This document shows, in pieces, positions 27,209 to 36,969 of a DNA stretch of 64,000 nucleotides. The stretch comes from Aeromicrobium panaciterrae. Lineage in GTDB: Bacteria > Actinomycetota > Actinomycetes > Propionibacteriales > Nocardioidaceae. The notes below the pieces were generated by a model, which had not been told where the DNA came from, searched no databases, and was given only the letters and a program-made list of their open reading frames with translations. Location: contig NZ_JAVDWH010000001.1 in the NCBI RefSeq assembly GCF_031457275.1, forward strand, positions 2,542,001 through 2,606,000, written 5' to 3'. The position numbers and the translations under genes are program-made. How positions within the stretch are numbered: position 1 is the stretch's first letter; each line of letters begins with the position of its first letter.

Positions 27209-28177
27209 TCAGATCGTGCGTATGTACTCAGCGAGCCAGGCAACCTGGCGGAAGCCCATAGTCTCGTTGACGGCAATCATGTGTTGGTTACTGGCGGCGT
27301 TGTAGGTATGAATGCGGCGCCGCCCATCGAGCAGATCTGCGGCCTCGTGCATTGTGAACACCTTCAGCGCCAGACCAAGCCCGTGGCCGCGGTGTGATGA
27401 CAGTACGAGCGTGTCCCATTGATAGACCTCGACGCTGTCCCTCGGGAAGATCAGCTGGGTGTGGCCGACGACTGATCCGTCACCTGCGATCGCGACGCTG
27501 ACTTGCGGCACCCGACCCGACTTCTCCCACTTGGCTTCTTCCGAACGTACGCGGGCAGCATCCCAGTGCTCGTTCTCAAGCCCCGCGTCACCGCTCGGGG
27601 CCTCCTGCACCATCAGTCGGCGTACATCGGCGTAGCCGTCGATCAGCTCGTCAGGGCACGCACCGCGCCAGCTACGGATCTCGTAGGCGGAGTCGATCAC
27701 CAACGCCGGGAGCTTCGCCGGCAGGAGCAGCTCGCGATGGGCGTCCATGATCTCGAGGGTGAATCCGGCCTGCTCTGCGAACTGCTTGGCCGGCGCCTCC
27801 TGATCATCGACACCCCACGCACCTTCGCAGAGCAGTGTCGATCGACCGGCGCCGGCGCAGGCATCCGCCAGTGCCTCGACCAGCACCGAACCGTGCCCGT
27901 GCCGCCGCTGCTCAGGCACGACGAAGACCTCGCCATACGCGAAGGTCAGGTTGTCCTTGAGCGGCAATTCAGCCCACGCACCTCCGACGACAACACCTTC
28001 GCTGTCGCGAGCCAAAACGGCGACCGTTGAGTTGTAGTCGTCCGGAACCATGTCGATCGCCAGCTCGACGGCCGTGTAGGGCTGGTCGAACTCACGATTG
28101 AACGATCGCCGGTACGCGTCGTAGAACTCACTGAAGACCGCCGACTCGGCTGGATCGATCCGCACCACGGTGGTCAT
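27209..28177 (-). CDS. Tandem GNAT-domain acetyltransferase
   Basis: A 322-residue protein with two GNAT folds. The first (about 1-150) has FAYGEVFVVPEQRRHGHGSVLVEAL, a canonical acetyl-CoA loop. The second (about 165-320) has WDTLVLSSHRGHGLGLALKVFT and MIAVNETMGFRQVAWLAEY. The architecture recalls mycothiol synthase-like proteins, but substrate identity is not shown. ATG 28177 has no Shine-Dalgarno; TAGACT at -12 to -7 predicts a leaderless transcript. It lies divergent from the VOC gene and between two secreted paralogs. Confidence 0.85.
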   Translation of the reverse strand: MTTVVRIDPAESAVFSEFYDAYRRSFNREFDQPYTAVELAIDMVPDDYNSTVAVLARDSEGVVVGGAWAELPLKDNLTFAYGEVFVVPEQRRHGHGSVLVEALADACAGAGRSTLLCEGAWGVDDQEAPAKQFAEQAGFTLEIMDAHRELLLPAKLPALVIDSAYEIRSWRGACPDELIDGYADVRRLMVQEAPSGDAGLENEHWDAARVRSEEAKWEKSGRVPQVSVAIAGDGSVVGHTQLIFPRDSVEVYQWDTLVLSSHRGHGLGLALKVFTMHEAADLLDGRRRIHTYNAASNQHMIAVNETMGFRQVAWLAEYIRTI

Positions 28178-28183
28178 CCGACG

Positions 28184-28189
28184 AGTCTA
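28184..28189 (-). promoter_or_regulatory. -10 element of the tandem GNAT gene
   Basis: TAGACT at -12 to -7 from ATG 28177 with no Shine-Dalgarno; the identical hexamer and spacing occur before the DM13 gene. Confidence 0.55.
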
Positions 28190-28214
28190 TGAAGTGTCGG
28201 ACACAAGGAGCAGC

Positions 28215-28586
28215 ATGGGCGTCATGAGCACACCTCAACATCACCGCATCAACTACATCGAGCTCGCAGCGACCGACATCCCGCGCGCCAAACAGTTCTA
28301 CGCGGATGCCTTTGGCTGGGCTTTCAACGACTACGGGCCCGACTACGCCGGGATCCAGGGCGCCAGCGCGACCGATCCCGAGATCGGCGGTCTCAACCCG
28401 CAGGGCACGCCGAGCCGCGACGGCGCTCTCATCCTGCTGTTCTCGGACGACCTCGACGCGTCAGTCGAGGCCGTCCAAGCTGCCGGCGGCGAGGTCGTCA
28501 ACGGCCCGTACGAGTTCCCGGGCGGCCGCCGATTCCACTTCACCGATCCGAGCGGCAATGAGCTCGGAGTCTGGTCAGAGGCTTAG
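28215..28586 (+). CDS. VOC (glyoxalase/bleomycin-resistance-like) family protein
   Basis: A 123-residue vicinal-oxygen-chelate protein with two beta-alpha-beta-beta-beta modules. INYIELAATDIPRAKQFYADAFGWAF opens the fold, LILLFSDDLDASVEAVQAAGGEV begins the second half, and FHFTDPSGNELGVWS ends it with a probable metal Glu. Substrate unknown. ATG 28215 is chosen because AAGGAG lies four bases upstream; ATG 28224 is an alternative. Confidence 0.88.
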   Translation: MGVMSTPQHHRINYIELAATDIPRAKQFYADAFGWAFNDYGPDYAGIQGASATDPEIGGLNPQGTPSRDGALILLFSDDLDASVEAVQAAGGEVVNGPYEFPGGRRFHFTDPSGNELGVWSEA

Positions 28587-28647
28587 CTACCCGGGCCCGA
28601 CTGCTCCACGGACCACATGTTCCGGGGAGCGCTCCTTCGACTACCGA

Positions 28648-29340
28648 TCAGAAGTCAAAGCACACGCCCTGGCTGTAGCTGACCGGGCCAGAGAACTTGG
28701 CGGACGCCCCCGCCAATGGCTGGGCCTTGGCCTGCAAGTTGTATTCAGAGATGATCGACGTGCCTGGGTTAAACGTGATCGCAACACTTCCCCTGCGATC
28801 TTGTGGGCCGAACTTGGGACCCGTGTGCGTCTCGACCACGACTTGACGGCCCGGGCGCGCCGGGTAGAACTGGGCATACAACGTCACGTTGTGAATATCG
28901 TCCGTGCACTGTTGCGAGGGCGTGAGACCGAAGTACGTCGCCTTCTGCGACACAACAGTGACCTTCTTGGCATAGCCGACAATCTTGGCGCCGCTCTCTC
29001 CACCACTTCCAGTCGTGCTGGGCGCGTAGTAGCGGTAGTACCGAGTCTTGCTCGTCGTCACCAAGGTGAACTCAAACCCGTCGCCATCCGCGGCCTCGGT
29101 CACCGTACGGATGGTCTTCCAGGTGTCGCCGCTCTTGTATTGCAGGCGGACAAGTCGCTCGAAGTGCGTCTTGACGTTTCCGGCGAGCGTGAATTCTTCG
29201 TTCGCCATGACCTTCGCGTGGAACTGCGCGGTCAGGTATTTGGAGCTGTCGGCGGCGCCTGCGCCACCTGTCGTGGAGCCCACGACGACGAATCCGCTGA
29301 TCGCCAGGATGGCGACCCCGAGCAAGCGCAAAGCACGCAT
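28648..29340 (-). CDS. Secreted protein with RYYRYYAPST motif (paralog B)
   Basis: A 230-residue exported protein. The signal peptide MRALRLLGVAILAISGFVVV runs to about residue 29 (AGAADS). It shares with paralog A TRYYRYYAPSTT, AKIVGYAK, SQKATYFGLTP, a Cys soon after, FYPARPGRQV and a Cys near the end (GVCFDF). The N-terminal regions also align (signal, then a basic-Met-Asn-Glu-Glu-Phe segment). GAGGAG lies six bases before ATG 29340. Function unknown; an envelope or extracellular adhesive or structural role is only a guess. Confidence 0.75.
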   Translation of the reverse strand: MRALRLLGVAILAISGFVVVGSTTGGAGAADSSKYLTAQFHAKVMANEEFTLAGNVKTHFERLVRLQYKSGDTWKTIRTVTEAADGDGFEFTLVTTSKTRYYRYYAPSTTGSGGESGAKIVGYAKKVTVVSQKATYFGLTPSQQCTDDIHNVTLYAQFYPARPGRQVVVETHTGPKFGPQDRRGSVAITFNPGTSIISEYNLQAKAQPLAGASAKFSGPVSYSQGVCFDF

Positions 29341-29414
29341 GATTTCTCCTCAAATTGGATTGAGTCGAAAATACGGCTGATCGGCGATCAATATGCTCAA
29401 ACCGGAGAGATTGT

Positions 29415-30758
29415 TCAGAGCGCGAGGTTGGTGCGAACTACCTCGGCGAGGTGCTCGGCTACTGCCGTCGCTTCCTCATGCGTCGCGGCTTCGACCATCA
29501 CGCGTACGAGTGGCTCGGTGCCTGACTGACGCAGCAGCACTCGGCCAGTGTCTCCGAGCTTCGCTGAGGCAATCGCAACCTCGCCGCGGAGCACCGGGTC
29601 GGTGTCGGCCCGCGCCTTGTCGACATCCGGAACGTTGACGAGCACCTGCGGGAGGCGCTTCATGACTGACGCCATCGAGGCCAGCGACTCACCGGTCATG
29701 ACCATGCGCGCGGCAACGTTCACAGCCGCGAGCACACCGTCGCCGGTCGTGGCGTGGTCGCTCATGATGACGTGACCCGACTGTTCGCCGCCAAGGTTGT
29801 AACCGCCACTGCGCATCGCCTCAAGAACGTAGCGGTCACCGACCGACGTCTGAATCACGGTGATCTCGGCGGCGGTCAGTGCCTGAACGAATCCGAGGTT
29901 GCTCATCACCGTCGCCACGACGGTGTTGTCCGTCAGCGTTCCGGCATCACGGGCAGCGAGCGCCAGGATCGCCAGGATCTGGTCGCCATCGACCAATTCA
30001 CCCTTCGCGTCCACGGCGAGGCACCGATCGGCATCGCCATCGAAGGCGAATCCGGCGTCGGCGCCGTACTCGACGACAGCTCGCTGCAGGTCCTCGATAT
30101 GTGTCGAGCCGCAATTGAGGTTGATGTTGAGTCCGTCGGGCTCGGCGTGGATCGCGATGACCTTCGCGCCGAGCTCCTCGAACACCTTGGGTCCAGTTTC
30201 GTAGGCAGCGCCGTTGGCGCAGTCGAGCACGATGGTGAGCCCGTCGAGGCGTCCAGGAGCAGATGCGACGAGGTGCTTGATGTAGGCACCGACACCTGCA
30301 TGGCTGTCGCCAATGCGCCCGACCCCTGCACCGATCGGGCGATCCCAGGGCTCTTGGAGGCGCTGCTCGATCAGTTTCTCGAGGTCGTCGTCGAGTTTGA
30401 GGCCGCCGCGGGACAGGAACTTGATGCCGTTGTCCGGCATCGCGTTGTGGCTCGCGGAGATCATGACGCCCATGTCGGCTTCGAGGAACGCCGTCAGGTA
30501 CGCCGCACCGGGCGTCGGCACGACGCCGAGGCGGTGAACATCAACACCGGCAGACGCAAGACCCGCGACCACCGCAGCCTCCAGGAATTCTCCTGAGGCG
30601 CGGGGATCGCGGGCTACGACTGCTGTGGGGCGAGTGTCGGCAAATGCGCCAACCTCACCGAGAATGTGGGCCGCCGCGACCGCAAGGTCTACGGCGAGCT
30701 CGGCGGTCAGATCACGATTCGCGACTCCGCGAACGCCATCCGTGCCAAAGATGCCCAC
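29415..30758 (-). CDS. glmM: Phosphoglucosamine mutase
   Basis: A 447-residue enzyme converting glucosamine-6-phosphate to glucosamine-1-phosphate for UDP-GlcNAc. The phosphoserine is in [16 protein letters not shown] (near residue 101), the metal site is [14 protein letters not shown] (near 240), and the sugar- and phosphate-binding loops are GGEQSGHVI and [13 protein letters not shown]. It starts at GTG 30758, nine bases after the rpsI stop, so it is probably cotranscribed with rplM-rpsI, as in many actinobacteria. Confidence 0.97.
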   Translation of the reverse strand: MGIFGTDGVRGVANRDLTAELAVDLAVAAAHILGEVGAFADTRPTAVVARDPRASGEFLEAAVVAGLASAGVDVHRLGVVPTPGAAYLTAFLEADMGVMISASHNAMPDNGIKFLSRGGLKLDDDLEKLIEQRLQEPWDRPIGAGVGRIGDSHAGVGAYIKHLVASAPGRLDGLTIVLDCANGAAYETGPKVFEELGAKVIAIHAEPDGLNINLNCGSTHIEDLQRAVVEYGADAGFAFDGDADRCLAVDAKGELVDGDQILAILALAARDAGTLTDNTVVATVMSNLGFVQALTAAEITVIQTSVGDRYVLEAMRSGGYNLGGEQSGHVIMSDHATTGDGVLAAVNVAARMVMTGESLASMASVMKRLPQVLVNVPDVDKARADTDPVLRGEVAIASAKLGDTGRVLLRQSGTEPLVRVMVEAATHEEATAVAEHLAEVVRTNLAL

Positions 30759-30767
30759 AAGTCTGGC

Positions 30768-31280
30768 TCAGCGCTTGCTGTACTGCGGAGCCTTACGTGC
30801 CTTCTTGAGACCAGCCTTCTTGCGCTCCTTGATGCGCGAGTCGCGCGTCAGGAGTCCGGCCTTCTTGAGCAGCGGGCGGTTGACCTCTTCGTCGATCGCG
30901 TTGAGCGAACGAGCAACGCCGAGACGCAGTGCGCCGGCCTGGCCAGTCATGCCACCACCGGTGACACGAGCGATGACGTCGAAGCGGTCCTGGAGACCAG
31001 TCTCGGCGAAGGCTTCCTTGGCAATCTGCTGGTGCAACTTGTTGGGAAGGTACTCCTCGAGCGGCTTGCCGTTGACGGTCCACACGCCGGTGCCGGGGAC
31101 GATGCGCACGCGCGCAACAGCCTCCTTGCGGCGACCAGTGGCAGCACCCGGAGCGATCGTCGCGGGCTTGTCGGGGGTGACCGACGAGCCAGCGGTCTCG
31201 GAGGTGTAAGCGACACCGTCTTCGTTGGGCACGAAGTCTTCGGTCTCGTTCTCGGTCACTTCTGCGGTGGTTTCAGTCAC
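30768..31280 (-). CDS. rpsI: Ribosomal protein S9
   Basis: A 170-residue small-subunit protein. The core from [19 protein letters not shown] (about residue 47) to the end [11 protein letters not shown] is canonical; the basic tail reaches the P-site tRNA. The first 45 residues are an acidic extension ([20 protein letters not shown]) common in actinobacteria. Start GTG 31280, 21 bases after rplM. Confidence 0.97.
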   Translation of the reverse strand: MTETTAEVTENETEDFVPNEDGVAYTSETAGSSVTPDKPATIAPGAATGRRKEAVARVRIVPGTGVWTVNGKPLEEYLPNKLHQQIAKEAFAETGLQDRFDVIARVTGGGMTGQAGALRLGVARSLNAIDEEVNRPLLKKAGLLTRDSRIKERKKAGLKKARKAPQYSKR

Positions 31281-31301
31281 GATGCGCCTTGAGTCTCTTC
31301 T

Positions 31302-31745
31302 TTACTGGGAGATCTGCGTGATCTCGAACGGCTGGGGCTTCTGGGCGCTGTGCGGGTGCTCGGGGCCGCTGTAGACCTTGAGCTTCGTGATCAGCTGATC
31401 ACCCAGACGGTTCTTGGGGAGCATGCCGCGGACCGACTTCTCGATCGCCTTGCGGGCATCCTTCTCGAGCAGGTCACCGTAAGCGATGGACTTGAGTCCA
31501 CCCGGGTAACCGCTGTGACGGTAGGCGAGCTTGTCGGTGCGCTTGTTGCCCGACAGTGCCACCTTCTCGGCGTTGATGATGATGACGAAGTCGCCACCGT
31601 CAACGTGAGGGGCGAAGGTCGGCTTGTGCTTGCCGCGGAGCAGCGTCGCAGCCTGAACGGCGAGACGACCCAGGACGATGTCCTCGGCGTCGATGACGTG
31701 CCACTGACGGGTGATGTCAGACGGCTTGGGGCTGAACGTGCGCAC
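31302..31745 (-). CDS. rplM: Ribosomal protein L13
   Basis: A 147-residue large-subunit assembly protein. [51 protein letters not shown] and the end [13 protein letters not shown] match the family. Start GTG 31745 is chosen because GAGAAGGT lies upstream and homologs start at [10 protein letters not shown]; longer readings are unconserved. First gene of the rplM-rpsI-glmM unit. Confidence 0.97.
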   Translation of the reverse strand: MRTFSPKPSDITRQWHVIDAEDIVLGRLAVQAATLLRGKHKPTFAPHVDGGDFVIIINAEKVALSGNKRTDKLAYRHSGYPGGLKSIAYGDLLEKDARKAIEKSVRGMLPKNRLGDQLITKLKVYSGPEHPHSAQKPQPFEITQISQ

Positions 31746-31849
31746 GGCGTGACCTTCTCGTTCTTGGATTGAGTCTTGATTCGATATTGCTTGAATGAGT
31801 TCTGCGGCGGTCGATCCCACGGCATCAGCCAGTGGAGACACAACACCCA

Positions 31850-31879
31850 AGGTTAACTGCCGAGGCGTACTTGGGTCAA
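31850..31879 (-). promoter_or_regulatory. Promoter of rplM-rpsI-glmM
   Basis: TTGACC (31874-31879) and TAACCT (31850-31855) on the minus strand are separated by 18 bases, a good housekeeping sigma promoter. The predicted leader before GTG 31745 is about 100 bases. The rest of the 263-base divergent spacer to citrate synthase shows no further gene. Confidence 0.6.
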
Positions 31880-32008
31880 AACGGGGCTGTCCGCATGACC
31901 CCACAGACAGCGGATCTCAATGACCGCACTAAGTTTAGAGGTGCTGCACTACCCCGCGGCGCCGCCCATCTTGGGGCAAACAGAGCCACACGTCACAGGA
32001 GACCCATC

Positions 32009-33304
<1,296 letters not shown>

Positions 33305-33339
33305 TCCCGAATTCTCGCTGATTGCGGCAGAGTGTCCGC

Positions 33340-33903
33340 ATGAGTATCGGCGAGACACGTTCGGGAGCGTCGCTGTGGCGACTCCCGGCGCTGAACATAA
33401 GCGTCATCGTCATGAGTGTGGCGCTGACCTGGACGTACCTCGGTATGCGGGCGGTCATGGACGTCGGCGGCTCGTGCGCTGAGGGCGGGCCTTACGTCAG
33501 CGCCCAACCCTGCCCCGATGGCTCGGGACTCCTGGTGCTCGGCATCCCGGTTGCGCTGATCGCGATGTTCGCCGGTTCAATCTTCGCCGTCATGCTCAAG
33601 GCGCCGACGCTCCTGTTCCCGTTCTGGGTGGGCCTGTTCGGCTCGCTGGGCTGGAACTTCTTCGACTACGGCCTCAACAGCGAGGGCGGAGAAGTCATCT
33701 CCTGGATCGTGTGCGGCGTCGTGTTCTGGCTGATGGCGGCGCCCGCGCTGTGGCTCATGACCAAGTTTGACTACAGCAAGGACTCGTACGACGGCGTGGG
33801 CAAGGCACAAGGCGCGGGGCGCAACACATGGCTGGCGATCTATGCCGCGCTCGGCATCGTGGGAGCGGCCCTGGGCGTGTGGTCCTTCAACTCGTGGACG
33901 TGA
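33340..33903 (+). CDS. Membrane protein, unknown function
   Basis: A 187-residue protein with about five hydrophobic segments (roughly 17-38, 64-85, 88-105, 117-138 and 162-182). Two cysteines in the first extracytoplasmic loop (GGSCAEGGPYVSAQPCPDG) could form a disulfide. No Shine-Dalgarno precedes ATG 33340; CAGAGT is at -12 to -7. No family recognised; the position between gltA and truA gives no clue. Confidence 0.7.
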   Translation: MSIGETRSGASLWRLPALNISVIVMSVALTWTYLGMRAVMDVGGSCAEGGPYVSAQPCPDGSGLLVLGIPVALIAMFAGSIFAVMLKAPTLLFPFWVGLFGSLGWNFFDYGLNSEGGEVISWIVCGVVFWLMAAPALWLMTKFDYSKDSYDGVGKAQGAGRNTWLAIYAALGIVGAALGVWSFNSWT

Positions 33904-33911
33904 CCGCCCGA

Positions 33912-33917
33912 TAGCGT
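33912..33917 (+). promoter_or_regulatory. -10 element of truA
   Basis: TAGCGT lies at -12 to -7 of ATG 33924, only nine bases after the preceding stop codon, with no Shine-Dalgarno. It suggests a leaderless truA transcript. Confidence 0.55.
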
Positions 33918-33923
33918 GGTCCC

Positions 33924-34715
33924 ATGCGTCTGCGGCTTGATCTCTCGTACGACGGCGCCAACTTCAAGGGCTGGGGCGTCCAACCCGGCCTACGCACGGT
34001 CCAGGGCACGATCGAGACCGCGATGGCGACGATCCTGCGTCTGCCCAAGAATCCGTCGCTGACCTGTGCTGGACGCACCGACGCCGGAGTTCATGCTCGC
34101 GGTCAGGTGGCTCATGTCGACCTCGACAAGGTCGATCCGATCTCACTTGAGCGACGCCTGAGAAGCCTGCTCCCTGAAGACATCAGCCTGAAGGCGCTGA
34201 CCGTGGCCGCAGACGGGTTCGACGCCCGGTTCGCGGCTCTCGAGCGGCGCTACATCTACCGCCTCACCGACTCCCCCACCGGCCCAGATCCGCTCGAGCG
34301 GGGCACAGTCGTGCGATGGCAACGCCATCTCGACGTGGACGCGATGAACTCCGCCGCGACGCACCTGCTCGGGCATCACGACTTCGCAGCGTTCTGCAGG
34401 AAGCGCAAGGGCGCAACCACGATCCGTACGCTGCTCGACCTTCACACCGTCCGCAACGGCTCGATGCTCGAGACAACGGTGCGGGCGGACGCGTTCTGCC
34501 ACTCGATGGTGCGGTCGCTGATGGGCGTGCTTGTCGCGGTCGGTGAAGGTCGCTTCGAGCCGACCTGGGCTGGCGAAGTGCTCGCCCACGCTGAGCGCAA
34601 TGCTCGGGTGACGGTCCTCCCGCCACACGGACTGGTGCTCGAAGAGGTCATCTACCCCGATGCGGCTGGCCTGGCCGTCAGGGCCGAAGAGGCTCGTAGG
34701 CGGCGTGACGAATGA
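33924..34715 (+). CDS. truA: tRNA pseudouridine(38-40) synthase TruA
   Basis: A 263-residue enzyme that isomerises uridines at 38-40 of the anticodon stem. LDLSYDGANFKGWGVQPGLRT opens the fold, and the catalytic Asp is in CAGRTDAGVHARGQVAH (about residue 53). FCHSMVRSLMGVLVAVGEG is the conserved C-terminal segment. It overlaps the MmcQ gene by ATGA. In many actinobacteria truA follows rplQ; here it is on the other strand, about 2 kb from it. Confidence 0.95.
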   Translation: MRLRLDLSYDGANFKGWGVQPGLRTVQGTIETAMATILRLPKNPSLTCAGRTDAGVHARGQVAHVDLDKVDPISLERRLRSLLPEDISLKALTVAADGFDARFAALERRYIYRLTDSPTGPDPLERGTVVRWQRHLDVDAMNSAATHLLGHHDFAAFCRKRKGATTIRTLLDLHTVRNGSMLETTVRADAFCHSMVRSLMGVLVAVGEGRFEPTWAGEVLAHAERNARVTVLPPHGLVLEEVIYPDAAGLAVRAEEARRRRDE

Positions 34716-35041
34716 AGTGGGAAGAGGTCGTCGCAATTGCGACCGAGCTGCCTGAGGTCGGGGAGTCGACGTCGTACGGCACACCGGCCCTCAAAGTCGC
34801 CGGCAAGCTCATGGGGCGCCTGCGTACGGACTCCGATGGATCATTCGCGCTGAAGACCTCTGACAAGGAGGCACTGGTCGCCAATGACGACCCGGCGTAC
34901 TTCACGACTCCGCACTACGACGGCTACAACTACATCTTGATCAACCTCGAGCTCGCGGACGCTGACGAAATGGCCGAGCTCATCGATGACGCATGGCATA
35001 TCGCGGCCCCCGCCAAGGTCAGAGCCCAGCGGAACGCATGA
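34712..35041 (+). CDS. MmcQ/YjbR family protein
   Basis: A 109-residue protein of the CyaY-like MmcQ/YjbR group. ELPEVGESTSYGTPALKVAGKLMGRL, FALKTSDKEALVAND and YFTTPHYDGYNYILINLELAD fit the family, which is often labelled DNA-binding without firm evidence. It is coupled to truA at the start and to the GH114-like gene at the end by ATGA overlaps. Confidence 0.88.
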   Translation: MKWEEVVAIATELPEVGESTSYGTPALKVAGKLMGRLRTDSDGSFALKTSDKEALVANDDPAYFTTPHYDGYNYILINLELADADEMAELIDDAWHIAAPAKVRAQRNA

Positions 35042-35808
35042 ATACCTTCCTGGCCGCCGTCGCCGCACTCATCTCGATCGCGCTGGGACTCACCGATGTC
35101 GCCTTACCGCCGACCGCCGGCGTCGCTGACTATCAGCTCGGAGGCGCGTATCCGCCCGCCGACAACGTCGAAATCGTGACTCGTGACCGGACCGAACAGC
35201 CTGAGGCCGGTCGCTACAACATTTGCTACGTCAACGCCTTCCAGACTCAGCCAGGCGAACTCTCCTTCTGGAAGTCCAAGCACCCCTCACTCCTGCTTCG
35301 ACACAAGGGCAAGTTGGTGATCGACGCCAACTGGCCTGACGAGGTATTGCTCGACATCCGCACCGCTGCCAAGCGTCGAGCGGCCGCCGATGTCATGGGC
35401 ACATGGTTCGACGGATGCGCCAAGGACGGGTTCAATGCCATCGAACCGGACAACCTCGATTCGTGGACCCGCTCCAAAGGTCTGATCAAGCAGTCCGAAG
35501 CACTCGCATTCGCCAAGCAACTCGTGGCTCGCGCCCACGGGAGTGGGCTCGCGATTGCCCAGAAGAACGCCGCCGAGTGGTCCAGCAAGAAGATCGGCTT
35601 CGACTTCGCCGTGGCAGAGGAGTGCCAGGTGTACGACGAGTGCGGGGTCTACACCAAGGCGTACGGCGGTCACGTCATAGAGATCGAGTACGCCAACAAG
35701 CCGTTCAAGACGTCCTGCGCTGCGCGCGCCGGCAAGATCTCGATCATCCGCCGCGACCTCGATGTCGTACCGCGCGACGACCCCTCGTACATCTATCGGA
35801 CGTGCTGA
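35038..35808 (+). CDS. Secreted GH114-like (endo-alpha-1,4-polygalactosaminidase-type) protein
   Basis: A 256-residue exported TIM-barrel protein. The signal peptide MNTFLAAVAALISIALGLTD is followed by a GH114-like body: YNICYVNAFQTQPGELSFW, LVIDANWPDEVLLDIR, the acidic pair in DGFNAIEPDNLDSW (about 138-151), and GLAIAQKNAAEW. DFAVAEECQVYDECGVY gives another catalytic-type Glu. The family degrades galactosaminogalactan-like polymers; activity here is inferred. Its ATG overlaps the preceding stop. Confidence 0.82.
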   Translation: MNTFLAAVAALISIALGLTDVALPPTAGVADYQLGGAYPPADNVEIVTRDRTEQPEAGRYNICYVNAFQTQPGELSFWKSKHPSLLLRHKGKLVIDANWPDEVLLDIRTAAKRRAAADVMGTWFDGCAKDGFNAIEPDNLDSWTRSKGLIKQSEALAFAKQLVARAHGSGLAIAQKNAAEWSSKKIGFDFAVAEECQVYDECGVYTKAYGGHVIEIEYANKPFKTSCAARAGKISIIRRDLDVVPRDDPSYIYRTC

Positions 35809-35820
35809 AAGACTGATCCA

Positions 35821-36411
35821 GTGACGGACCACTACTTCAGCGGGCAGCCAGGCTCTGAGGACCGGCGTCGCGAGATCACCACTCGCATCTGGGACCGCGA
35901 GATGACCTTCACAACCTCCAGTGGCGTCTTCGCCCAGGAGGGCCTCGACAAGGCCACTGCGGTCTTCCTGCAGCACAGCACGCCGCCGAGCGGCGGCACA
36001 ATCCTCGACCTCGGCTGTGGCTGGGGACCCATCGCTTGCGCCATCGCAACTGCAGCACCGGACGCGACCGTATGGGCCGTCGACACGAACGAGCGCGCGC
36101 TCGACCTCACGCGTACGAACGCAGAGCGGCTCGGCGTCGCGGTGCACGCTGCGCTGCCCGAGAGCGTCCCGGCCGACCTCGTGTTCGACGAGATCTGGTC
36201 CAACCCTCCGATCCGCATCGGCAAGGCGCCACTCCACGAGCTGCTGCTGCAGTGGCTCCCGCGCCTTTCACCAGATGGCTCGGCTCACCTGGTGGTCGCC
36301 AAGAATCTCGGCGCAGATTCACTGCAGGCGTGGCTGGGAGACCAAGGGTGGCCCACCGAACGACTGGCCAGCGCAAAAGGCTTCCGGATCCTACGAGTGA
36401 CTCGGCCCTAG
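35821..36411 (+). CDS. RsmC-like class I SAM methyltransferase
   Basis: A 196-residue small-domain methyltransferase. SAM motif I is ILDLGCGWGPIACAIATAAP (about 60-79), acidic motif II is WAVDTNERAL, and the catalytic NPPI is in EIWSNPPIRIGKAPLHE (about 123-127). NPPY/NPPI proteins of this type methylate guanines in rRNA (RsmC/RsmD-like), so an RNA target is likely. GTG 35821 has AAGACT at -12 to -7 and no Shine-Dalgarno. It overlaps the DM13 gene at the 3' end by four bases. Confidence 0.87.
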   Translation: MTDHYFSGQPGSEDRRREITTRIWDREMTFTTSSGVFAQEGLDKATAVFLQHSTPPSGGTILDLGCGWGPIACAIATAAPDATVWAVDTNERALDLTRTNAERLGVAVHAALPESVPADLVFDEIWSNPPIRIGKAPLHELLLQWLPRLSPDGSAHLVVAKNLGADSLQAWLGDQGWPTERLASAKGFRILRVTRP

Positions 36412-36896
36412 ATCTCCAGAGCCGCTGAGCCGAACGCAACGCGGAATCGCTTGCACCAGATCACAACGCTCTTGATGTCGTCGAGGTCGGCATCGGCGGG
36501 AATCGCGTAGTTGTGGTTGCCCTTGTTGGCCTTGAGCTCCCCCAGCTCGATGCGGTTGCCCTCGTCGTACTTGAACCAGCTTCCGCCGGCAGCGCGATCG
36601 GACAGCCACACGTGCAGATCGGGCCCGTTCGTTGTCTCGAAGCCCTCGAGGCGCAGGGTCAGCGACCCATCGGCCAGTCGAAGGATCTGGGCAGCACCCG
36701 AGGTGTCGTGCTCCTGGCTGACGAACGTGCCGCGTGCCATCTCCATCGGCAGGATCTCGGTCGAAGTTGGCGTCGGAGCAGAACGGGTCGGCACGGGTTC
36801 GTCAATCGTCTTGTTGGTGAAGCCCGTCCATGGCTCGAAGACAAATGCGGCGCCGACCAGCGCCACCGCAACGACCGCGAGAATCAACCGCTTCAT
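36408..36896 (-). CDS. DM13-domain envelope protein
   Basis: A 162-residue protein with an N-terminal signal or anchor (LILAVVAVALVGAAFVF, about 4-20) and a Thr/Pro-rich linker. The DM13 domain covers about 52-162: RGTFVSQEHDTSGAAQILR, FETTNGPDLHVWLSD, LGELKANKGNHNYAIP and SVVIWCKRFRVAFGSAAL with the invariant Cys. DM13 is proposed to bind a redox cofactor or act in electron transfer; this is from the family only. TAGACT at -12 to -7 of ATG 36896 suggests a leaderless transcript. Confidence 0.88.
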   Translation of the reverse strand: MKRLILAVVAVALVGAAFVFEPWTGFTNKTIDEPVPTRSAPTPTSTEILPMEMARGTFVSQEHDTSGAAQILRLADGSLTLRLEGFETTNGPDLHVWLSDRAAGGSWFKYDEGNRIELGELKANKGNHNYAIPADADLDDIKSVVIWCKRFRVAFGSAALEI

Positions 36897-36902
36897 CTGG
36901 GA

Positions 36903-36908
36903 AGTCTA
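36903..36908 (-). promoter_or_regulatory. -10 element of the DM13 gene
   Basis: TAGACT at -12 to -7 from ATG 36896, with no Shine-Dalgarno in between; the same hexamer and spacing as at 28184-28189. Confidence 0.55.
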
Positions 36909-36920
36909 GGTCGGGCAACG

Positions 36921-36956
36921 CAGAAGGCCCGCCACCTTGCGGTGACGGGCCTTCTG
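36921..36956. terminator. Hairpin terminator after rplQ
   Basis: CAGAAGGCCCG and its complement form a perfect 11-bp stem, with an inner CACC/GGTG pairing. It lies 13 bases past the rplQ stop and ends the alpha operon. Confidence 0.85.
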
Positions 36957-36969
36957 AACGAATGTTTGC

